From positions 1 through 12,106 of the forward strand of contig JASLSL010000177.1 of NCBI GenBank assembly GCA_030743445.1: a DNA stretch of 12,106 nt, given 5' to 3'. Under the pieces are notes generated by a model. That model was not told the origin of the DNA. It worked only from the letters and a program-made list of their open reading frames with translations, and ran no database searches. The DNA comes from Alphaproteobacteria bacterium. GTDB taxonomy: Bacteria; Pseudomonadota; Alphaproteobacteria; UBA8366. Of the stretch, positions 7,381 through 12,106 are shown piece after piece (the stretch's first letter is position 1; every line of letters begins with the position of its first letter). The position numbers were made by a program, and so were the translations under genes.

Positions 7381-8310
7381 ATGAGCGATACATCGCGACT
7401 GACCCGCGCCGAGTTTCTGCGTCTCGTAGCCGCCGCCGGCGCCGCGCTGACCGTGGGCGTGCCGGGTCTCGCCGCCAAGCGCGCCATGCGCACCAAGCCG
7501 ATCCCCAAGTCGGGCGAGCAACTGCCGGTGATCGGCCTCGGCACCTCGCGTGCCTTCGACGTCGACCGCGAGCCCAAGGGCTGGGCCGCGCGGATGGAAG
7601 TGATCCGCACCCATATCGAGGGCGGCGGCAAGGTCATCGATTCCTCGCCGATGTACGGCCGCGCCGAAAGCGTCGTCGGCGACATGCTGAAGAGCCTCGG
7701 CCTGCGCGACCGTGCCTTCATCGCAACCAAGGTCTGGACCGAAGGACGCCAGGACGGCATCGATCAGATGGAAGAGTCGATGCGGCTGTTTCACACCGAC
7801 CGCATCGAGCTGATGCAGGTCCACAATCTGGTCGACACCGCGACGCACCTGAAGACCTTGCGGAAATGGAAGGACCAGGGCCGCGTCCGCTATATCGGCA
7901 TCACCCATTGGACGTCTTCGGCGCTCGACGACCTGATCGACGTGGTGAAGCGCGAGCCGTTGGACTTCGTGCAAATGGCCTATTCCTTGGACGAGCGCGA
8001 GGCCGAGGCGCGCCTGATGCCACTGTTGCACGACAAGGGGGTGGCGATGCTGGTCAACCGACCCTATCAGCGGGGCTCGTTGTTCCGACGGGTCCGCGGC
8101 AAAAAGCTGCCGGCATGGGCCGTCGAGTTCGACTGCGAGAGTTGGGGACAGATGTTCCTGAAGTTCATCCTCTCACACCCGGCGGCGACCTGCGTCATCC
8201 CGGCGACCCGCAAGCCGAAGCACATGCGCGATAATCTCGGCGCCGGGTACGGCCGCCTGCCCGACGCGGCCCAACGCAAGCGCATCGCCGCGTTTTGGGA
8301 GGGCGTGTGA
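7381..8310 (+). CDS. Aldo/keto reductase with a degenerate Tat-like N-terminal leader
   Basis: A 309-residue aldo/keto reductase (AKR), expected to reduce or oxidise a carbonyl or alcohol with NAD(P)H on a TIM barrel. The catalytic tetrad is complete: D87 (KVIDSSPMYG), Y92, K117 (FIATKVW) and H148 (MQVHNLVD). The N-terminus looks like an export leader: a basic start, TRAEFLR, a hydrophobic Ala/Gly/Val run (about 15-28) and a possible cleavage site near GLAAK (29-33). Compared with the Tat consensus SRRxFLK the second arginine is replaced by alanine, so export by Tat is uncertain. The barrel begins near residue 48 (LPVIGLGTSR). The ATG at 7381 follows the transporter stop by 14 nt with GAGG at 7365-7368, 12 nt away. 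The reading frame overlaps the lipoprotein start by 4 nt (GTGA). The substrate is not readable from sequence. Confidence 0.9.
   Translation: MSDTSRLTRAEFLRLVAAAGAALTVGVPGLAAKRAMRTKPIPKSGEQLPVIGLGTSRAFDVDREPKGWAARMEVIRTHIEGGGKVIDSSPMYGRAESVVGDMLKSLGLRDRAFIATKVWTEGRQDGIDQMEESMRLFHTDRIELMQVHNLVDTATHLKTLRKWKDQGRVRYIGITHWTSSALDDLIDVVKREPLDFVQMAYSLDEREAEARLMPLLHDKGVAMLVNRPYQRGSLFRRVRGKKLPAWAVEFDCESWGQMFLKFILSHPAATCVIPATRKPKHMRDNLGAGYGRLPDAAQRKRIAAFWEGV
8298..8303 (+). promoter_or_regulatory. Candidate ribosome binding site for the lipoprotein gene
   Basis: GGAGGG lies inside the end of the aldo/keto reductase gene, 3-4 nt before the GTG at 8307. The spacing is short, but this start gives a clean basic N-terminus (MRTGR) before a hydrophobic signal segment; the alternative in-frame TTG at 8295 has no better site. 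Confidence 0.45.
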
Positions 8311-8729
8311 GGACCGGCCGAATACCCCTTGCCATCTGGTGCGGTGCGATTGCGGCATTTCTCGCCGGCTGCGAGGCGGTCAAGCCGACCGATGAAACCT
8401 CGCCGGTCGAGAGCCGGACGGTGGCGGGACAGCACCGCGATCTCACCGGCTGTCTGATTCGTGCGATGCGGCTGCGCTATACCAACTGGGATTACATCGC
8501 CCACTACCCGAACGGCGAGAACCTCGCCCTGGTGCGCGCCTCGTTCCGGCCGGCCCGCAGCGGCGGCGCCGGCGCCCATCGCTGGCAGCTCGCCCTGAAA
8601 CAGGTGTCGGACCATGACGTCTCGGCGAAGGTCTTGACCGCCGCCACGGTCTGGGACCATCGGCCGTCGCCGGACGATATCCTGACCGCCGTCGCGGTCT
8701 GCTCGGAAGGCGGGTCGGCCACCCGCTAG
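8307..8729 (+). CDS. Small putative lipoprotein of unknown function
   Basis: From the GTG at 8307 the product is 140 residues. It begins with MRTGR, a hydrophobic segment (6-20) and a lipobox LAGC (19-22), so C22 should be lipidated by the prolipoprotein pathway and the N-terminal signal removed by signal peptidase II. Residue 23 is Glu rather than Asp; by the enterobacterial +2 rule this would allow sorting to the outer membrane. The mature part of about 118 residues contains two cysteines, C49 and C132, which could form a disulfide in the periplasm. I recognise no domain. The start overlaps the aldo/keto reductase stop by 4 nt (GTGA), the classical arrangement for coupled translation, so the two probably act in the same place or process. 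A TTG at 8295 would add four residues without changing the lipobox. The gene ends only 7 nt from the convergent epimerase stop. Confidence 0.8.
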   Translation: MRTGRIPLAIWCGAIAAFLAGCEAVKPTDETSPVESRTVAGQHRDLTGCLIRAMRLRYTNWDYIAHYPNGENLALVRASFRPARSGGAGAHRWQLALKQVSDHDVSAKVLTAATVWDHRPSPDDILTAVAVCSEGGSATR

Positions 8730-8736
8730 ACCAAGT

Positions 8737-9717
8737 TCACACCCCGTGATATTCGCGGTACCAGTCGACGAAATCCGGGATGCCCTCGTCGATCGTCATC
8801 TTCGGGTCGAAGTCGAAATCGCGGCGGCTCGCCTCGATGTCGGCGTAGGTCTCCTTCACGTCGCCCGGCTGCATCGGCTTGAAGTCGATCTCGGCCTTGT
8901 GGTTGGTCGCTTCCTCGATCAACCTGATGAACCGCATCAACTGCTCCGGCCGGTTGTTGCCGAGATTGTAGAGGCGATGGGGTGCTGTGGCGCCGTCGTC
9001 CGCCGGCGGTCGGTCGAGGCACGCGATCACCCCTGGCACGATGTCGCTGACGTGGGTGAAGTCGCGCTGCATATCCCCGTTGTTGAACACCGGTATCGGC
9101 CGGTCCTCGAAGATCGCCTTGGTGAAGATGTAGGCCGCCATGTCGGGCCGCCCCCAGCGTCCGTAGACAGTGAAGAAGCGCAAGCCGGTCGTGGGAATTC
9201 GATAGAGATGGCTGTAGCAGTACGCCATCAGCTCGCCCGAGCGTTTGGTCGCGGCGTAGAGGGAGACCGGTGTGTCGACCCGGTCCTCGGTGGCGAACGG
9301 CAAGTCGGTATTGCCGCCGTAGACCGAGGAAGAGCTCGCGTAAACCAGGTGCTTCAGGTTCTCGAGGTTGCGGCACATCTGGAGGATCACGAGTTGCCCG
9401 GTCACGTTGGCTTCGGTATAGGCGAACGGGTTCTCGAGCGAGTAACGGACACCGGCCTGGGCGGCGAGATGCACGACACCCGCGATGTCGGGATTCGCCT
9501 TGGCGATGGCTTCCATCGCCGCGCGGTCGCCGATGTCCGCCGGGTGAAAATCGAAGCCCTCTTCCGCCAGCAGCCGGTCGCGGCGGGCTTCCTTGAGCGC
9601 CACGTCGTAGTAGTCGTTCAGATTGTCGACGCCGATGACGCGCTCGCCGCGCGCCAGGAGCGCGCCCACGACATGGGAGCCGATGAACCCGGCGGCGCCG
9701 GTGACGAGAACGGTCAT
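8737..9717 (-). CDS. UDP-glucuronate 4-epimerase (SDR family NAD-dependent epimerase)
   Basis: A 326-residue extended short-chain dehydrogenase/reductase. The NAD-binding fingerprint VTGAAGFIG is at residues 5-13, DNLNDYYD at 31-38, the catalytic Ser region SSSSVYGG at 128-135, and the YxxxK pair Y154/K158 in LYAATKRSGE. The segments HLAAQAGVRYSLENP (83-97) and GLRFFTVYGRWGRPDMA (178-194) are those of UDP-glucuronate/UDP-galacturonate 4-epimerases, which supply UDP-galacturonic acid for lipopolysaccharide, capsule or exopolysaccharide. Length is close to the family norm of about 335. The ATG at 9717 has only a weak upstream GAAG. No polysaccharide glycosyltransferase or export genes are next to it, so it stands alone here. 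It is convergent with the lipoprotein gene and downstream of the CBS-domain gene on the same strand, separated by 87 nt. UDP-glucose 4-epimerase is a less likely alternative. Confidence 0.91.
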   Translation of the reverse strand: MTVLVTGAAGFIGSHVVGALLARGERVIGVDNLNDYYDVALKEARRDRLLAEEGFDFHPADIGDRAAMEAIAKANPDIAGVVHLAAQAGVRYSLENPFAYTEANVTGQLVILQMCRNLENLKHLVYASSSSVYGGNTDLPFATEDRVDTPVSLYAATKRSGELMAYCYSHLYRIPTTGLRFFTVYGRWGRPDMAAYIFTKAIFEDRPIPVFNNGDMQRDFTHVSDIVPGVIACLDRPPADDGATAPHRLYNLGNNRPEQLMRFIRLIEEATNHKAEIDFKPMQPGDVKETYADIEASRRDFDFDPKMTIDEGIPDFVDWYREYHGV

Positions 9718-9804
9718 ACGGAATGCTTCGCTGCCATTGAACCGGGGCCGATATACCGCGTCCGCCGCGGGAAATCACCCCCTACCCTGTGAGCGGTGAT
9801 CGCC
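9718..9804 (-). other. Intergenic region between CBS-domain gene and epimerase gene
   Basis: These 87 nt carry whatever promoter the epimerase has. On the minus strand there is a TATATC at about 9755-9750 and a perfect 5-bp hairpin CCGCG/CGCGG with a 5-nt loop at 9756-9770. No run of T follows the hairpin, so it is not a convincing terminator. No small gene is seen. Confidence 0.3.
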
Positions 9805-10257
9805 TTAGGCCCAGGGATAGGCCCCGCTTTTCTCATAGATCGACATCATCATGTCCTTGATGCGTGCCGCGTCGTGCTTGAGCATATGCTGCATCAGATC
9901 ACGGATGCTGACCATGCCGACGAGATTGCCATCCTCGACGACCGGCACGTGACGGATTCGTCGTTCCGACATGATCTCGAGAATCTGAATAACCGAATCG
10001 CCCGGTGAACATGTCAACACGTCGCCGGTCATCAGGTCGGCGACCTTTTTTCTGCTCAACCCGGCGCCATGGTCGGAAAGGCCGCGGACGATATCGCGCT
10101 CGGACAAAACGCCGACGATGGCGCCCCCCGCGTCGCAGACCACGAGCAGTCCGATGCGCTTGTCGCTCAACAACCGAGCGGCGTCGGCGGAAGCCGCGTC
10201 GGGCGCGGTCGTAGCGACCGGCTCTTTTCGTCCCGCGATTACCATCTCGATGTTCAT
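9805..10257 (-). CDS. Two-CBS-domain protein, putative nucleotide-sensing regulator
   Basis: A 150-residue soluble protein made almost entirely of a pair of CBS domains, about residues 8-65 and 74-130 (a Bateman module). Typical landmarks are LLSDKRIGLLVVCD, GVLSERDIVRGL, DLMTGDVLTCSP and RRIRHVPVVEDGNLVGMVSIRDLM. CBS pairs usually bind adenosine nucleotides such as AMP, ATP or S-adenosylmethionine, and free-standing ones regulate partner enzymes or transporters; the partner here is unknown. The last ~20 residues (HDAARIKDMMMSIYEKSGAYPWA region) form a short tail after the second domain. The ATG at 10257 is supported by GGAG at 10268-10265, 7 nt upstream. The gene is divergent from the dehydrogenase gene and lies upstream of the epimerase on the same strand. 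Confidence 0.9.
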   Translation of the reverse strand: MNIEMVIAGRKEPVATTAPDAASADAARLLSDKRIGLLVVCDAGGAIVGVLSERDIVRGLSDHGAGLSRKKVADLMTGDVLTCSPGDSVIQILEIMSERRIRHVPVVEDGNLVGMVSIRDLMQHMLKHDAARIKDMMMSIYEKSGAYPWA

Positions 10258-10432
10258 TTCTTATCTCCGGTCCGCGGTCGGAAATGGTACGAACCGCAAT
10301 TACTCGAATACGCCATATTTGAATTTTACGTCTCTGGCGGCTTTCTGACAAACAGCCAATCCGACTTGCAATCGAAGTTCGGACGGGTAGGCTCGGCGCG
10401 ATCGAACAACCAACGATATCGGGGAGTGAAAC
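10258..10432. promoter_or_regulatory. Divergent intergenic region between CBS-domain gene and dehydrogenase gene
   Basis: 175 nt without a supported gene, the longest non-coding stretch in the window. The part from about 10298 to 10375 is clearly richer in A and T than the surrounding genes, as expected for back-to-back promoters. Both ends hold good ribosome binding sites (GGAG at 10268-10265 minus; GGGGAG at 10421-10426 plus, 6 nt before the ATG). I see possible -35-like TTGCAA and TTGAAT sequences but no matching -10 boxes, so no promoter is placed exactly. Confidence 0.45.
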
Positions 10433-11311
10433 ATGTCGGAACCAGCGGTCGAGCCGGTCGGATTCATCGGATTGGGGGCGATGGGGCGCCCGATGGCGCT
10501 CAACCTCCACAACAAGGGCGCCGACCTGGTCGTGCACGATATCGACCCGAAATGCGTTGCCGCACTCGGCGAACTCGGCGCCGAGATCGCAAGCTCGCCG
10601 GCCGCGCTCGCCAAGAAGGCGGCGGTCGTTTTCACCATGTTGCCGGATTTGCCCGATGTCGAGGACGTGCTGTTCGGCGAGGACGGCGTATTGGGCGCGA
10701 AACGCAACGACCTACTGGTCGTCAACTGCTCGACCATGTCGCCGATCAAGAGCCGCGAGCTCGGCGAACGCCTGGCCGACGTCGGCGTGCGCTATCTCGA
10801 GGCGCCGGTGACGCGCGGCACGTCCGGCGCCATCGCCGGGACGCTGTGTTTCCTCGTCGGCGGGGCGGCGGACGATCTCGAGGAAGTGCGCTCGTCGCTC
10901 GAGGCCATGGGTACGACGATCTACCATTGTGGTGCTGCCGGCGACGGCATGGCGATGAAGATCGTCAACAACGCCAATACGCTGGTGCACTGCGCTGCCT
11001 TGACCGAGACCATCGCCATGGGCCGGAAGTGGGGCCTAAACGACGACATGATGCGCGAACTTCTCACCGAGGGCTCGGCCGACTGTTATGCGGTGCGGAT
11101 GAAACTGCCGAAGCTGATCGAGGGCGATTTCGCGCCCGGCTTCACCATCGACCTGGCGCACAAGGACCTCGGCGTGGCGCTCGAATTCGCCGCGGGGCTC
11201 GGCACCACCCTGCCCGTGGTCGAAAGCGCCCGCGGCCGGATGGCCGAGGGCCGGGCGCGCGACAAGGGCGGCCGGGACACGATGGCGCTGGTCGAGCTCT
11301 ACGAGGACTAG
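10433..11311 (+). CDS. NAD(P)-dependent beta-hydroxyacid dehydrogenase (3-hydroxyisobutyrate dehydrogenase family)
   Basis: A 292-residue protein of the 3-hydroxyisobutyrate/tartronate semialdehyde reductase family, oxidising a beta-hydroxyacid (or reducing its semialdehyde) with NAD(P). The dinucleotide-binding motif GFIGLGAMGRPMA is at residues 10-22. After the first strand-helix units, D36 in VVHDID would influence NAD versus NADP preference; an acidic residue here suggests NAD. The catalytic lysine is K176 in KIVNNAN, with N179/N180, and K244 lies in the conserved KDLGVAL. The substrate loop reads APVTRGTSGA (124-133) instead of the more common DAPVSGG pattern, so the substrate is probably not simply 3-hydroxyisobutyrate. 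The ATG has a strong GGGGAG 6 nt upstream. It is divergent from the CBS-domain gene and followed by a candidate terminator, so it is probably transcribed alone. No valine-degradation partner genes are in view. Confidence 0.91.
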   Translation: MSEPAVEPVGFIGLGAMGRPMALNLHNKGADLVVHDIDPKCVAALGELGAEIASSPAALAKKAAVVFTMLPDLPDVEDVLFGEDGVLGAKRNDLLVVNCSTMSPIKSRELGERLADVGVRYLEAPVTRGTSGAIAGTLCFLVGGAADDLEEVRSSLEAMGTTIYHCGAAGDGMAMKIVNNANTLVHCAALTETIAMGRKWGLNDDMMRELLTEGSADCYAVRMKLPKLIEGDFAPGFTIDLAHKDLGVALEFAAGLGTTLPVVESARGRMAEGRARDKGGRDTMALVELYED

Positions 11312-11355
11312 GGGCCGTTTCACCGGCAACTTTCGAACGTGATCGGCACCACGGG

Positions 11356-11384
11356 GAGGGGGTTCATCATCCCCTTGGGTTTTT
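11356..11384 (+). terminator. Candidate intrinsic terminator after the dehydrogenase gene
   Basis: A GAGGGG/CCCCTT stem (11356-11361 with 11371-11376, the outer pair G-T) encloses a 9-nt loop, and a run of five T follows at 11380-11384 after three G. The stem is short and the T-run is displaced, so the call is tentative. It lies 45 nt after the dehydrogenase stop and 40 nt before the caspase start, which would separate the two transcription units. Confidence 0.45.
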
Positions 11385-11410
11385 GTTATCATCCGCCGGT
11401 CACCGGATTG

Positions 11411-11417
11411 GAAGGGA
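11411..11417 (+). promoter_or_regulatory. Ribosome binding site that decides the caspase-like gene start
   Basis: GAAGGGA ends 6 nt before the GTG at 11424. No ATG occurs upstream in frame close by, and this GTG places a typical signal peptide at the N-terminus, so it is the preferred start. Confidence 0.6.
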
Positions 11418-11423
11418 CAAGGG

Positions 11424-12106
11424 GTGTCGACCGAAGTTTCCCGCGTTATTGCGATTGGCGCGCTGATCGCCGGTATTGGCCTTGCGACGGCGGTCGATGC
11501 CGCAAGCGGTCGCGGCTTGAAGGTGCCGATCAAGGCGAGCGATGCGCGTGACGCCAAGGTCACCGAAGAGGTCGAGCTTTACTCGAAGTCCTACGCGCTG
11601 GTCGTCGGCAACGACGACTACTCGGCGGGATGGCCGCGCCTCGGCCAGGCGGTGAACGACGCGCGCCGCATCGTCGTGGCGCTCGAGGCGCAGGGCTTCG
11701 AGGTCACGCTCAAGACCAATCTGGATGCGCGCGCCATGCGCCAGACCTTCGAGGATTTCTTCATCGAGAAGGGCAGCGATCCGGACGCGCGCCTGTTTAT
11801 CTGGTTCGCCGGCCACGGCCACACGGACGTGAAGGGCGAAGGCTATCTCATCCCGGTCGACGGCGCCTTGGAGAAGAATCGCAGCCGATTCCTGCGCACC
11901 GCATTGTCGCTGAGAAGGTTCGGCGAGTTCGTTCGCCTGGCCGAATCGAAGCATGTCTTCACGATCTTCGACAGTTGCTTCGCCGGCACGATCTTCAATG
12001 TCGCGCGCGCCGCCCCGCCGCCGCAAATCACCCGGATCACGACCCAACCGGTGCGCCAATTCCTGACGTCGGGCGACGCCGGGCAACAGGTCTCCGACGA
12101 CGGCAC
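11424..12106 (+). CDS. Secreted caspase-like (peptidase C14 family) protein, 3'-truncated by window edge
   Basis: The plus frame from the GTG at 11424 stays open to the last base (227 full codons). The N-terminus MSTEVSR plus a hydrophobic Ala/Ile/Gly run (8-24) looks like a Sec signal peptide with cleavage near VDAAS (24-28), so the protein is probably periplasmic or exported. The mature part has the caspase/metacaspase fold order: YALVVGNDDY (57-66), NDARRIVVALEAQGFEV (78-94), the catalytic histidine H131 in FAGHGHT, and the catalytic cysteine C185 in FDSCFAGT. Both dyad residues are intact, so peptidase activity is plausible; metacaspase-type enzymes cut after Arg or Lys. The following RQFLTSGDAGQQVSDDG is typical of bacterial caspase-family proteins. 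The C-terminal part, which often carries repeats or extra domains, lies beyond the window. It follows the dehydrogenase gene by 112 nt with a candidate terminator between. Confidence 0.88.
   Translation, partial: MSTEVSRVIAIGALIAGIGLATAVDAASGRGLKVPIKASDARDAKVTEEVELYSKSYALVVGNDDYSAGWPRLGQAVNDARRIVVALEAQGFEVTLKTNLDARAMRQTFEDFFIEKGSDPDARLFIWFAGHGHTDVKGEGYLIPVDGALEKNRSRFLRTALSLRRFGEFVRLAESKHVFTIFDSCFAGTIFNVARAAPPPQITRITTQPVRQFLTSGDAGQQVSDDG

Noticed and set aside
9756..9770. Perfect CCGCG/CGCGG hairpin considered as a terminator for the CBS-domain gene
   Set aside because: No T-run follows on the minus strand, and such short GC stems are common by chance in DNA of this composition.
8746..9792. 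348-residue plus-strand open frame opposite the epimerase
   Set aside because: Its Val/Leu/Asp/Arg repeat-like composition is typical of frames antisense to GC-rich genes, and the epimerase has full catalytic motifs.
11396..11406. Palindrome CCGGTCACCGG just upstream of the caspase gene, considered as an operator
   Set aside because: Only 5 bp per arm with one central base, a single copy, and likely by chance in GC-rich sequence.
10069..11466. 465-residue plus-strand open frame overlapping the dehydrogenase in another frame
   Set aside because: Arg/Gly-rich, no motif, and spans two genes and two intergenic regions; the dehydrogenase frame has the strong ribosome binding site and conserved residues.
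1..12106. Mobile elements, CRISPR arrays, tRNA or rRNA genes
   Set aside because: No transposase or integrase reading frame, no regularly spaced repeats, and no cloverleaf or rRNA sequence was recognised on either strand.

Overview
The window is GC-rich chromosomal DNA with densely packed housekeeping and accessory metabolic genes. Codon use, protein style and gene content (a UDP-glucuronate epimerase, a short two-CBS protein, a class III cyclase with an alphaproteobacterial-type N-terminus, an M3B oligoendopeptidase) fit an alphaproteobacterium, possibly Rhodospirillales-like. That placement is an inference; there is no rRNA or other marker here. I see no tRNA, rRNA, CRISPR array, insertion sequence, integrase or attachment site.

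Layout. Positions 1-2924, minus strand: an M3 oligoendopeptidase F gene followed 50 nt downstream by an FAD-dependent D-amino-acid-dehydrogenase-like oxidoreductase that runs off the left edge. A short divergent intergenic region (2925-3009) separates these from a five-gene plus-strand run (3010-8729): AMP-forming long-chain acyl-CoA synthetase, class III nucleotide cyclase, ATP:ADP-antiporter-type membrane transporter, exported-looking aldo/keto reductase, and a small lipoprotein. Gaps in this run are 8 nt, a 1-nt overlap, 14 nt and a 4-nt overlap, so it looks like one operon. It ends against a convergent UDP-glucuronate 4-epimerase gene (8737-9717, minus), preceded by a two-CBS-domain protein (9805-10257, minus). 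A 175-nt, relatively AT-rich divergent region leads to a 3-hydroxyisobutyrate-dehydrogenase-family gene (10433-11311, plus). After a candidate terminator comes a secreted caspase-like protein (11424 to the right edge, plus), cut by the window end.

How they may work together. Oligoendopeptidase and amino-acid oxidase would fit peptide and amino-acid catabolism. The most interesting unit is the cyclase directly coupled (TAATG) to a nucleotide-transporter-like protein, inside an operon that also holds an acyl-CoA synthetase, a reductase with a defective Tat-like leader and an unknown lipoprotein. Three of the five products carry membrane or export signals. The cyclase has the metal-binding and transition-state residues but unusual residues at both nucleotide-selecting positions, so its product cannot be assumed to be cAMP. 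The functional link between the operon members is an inference from gene order only.

Two real genes reach the window edges (left oxidoreductase, right caspase) and are partial. Many long open frames antisense to the real genes were judged to be by-products of high GC content.
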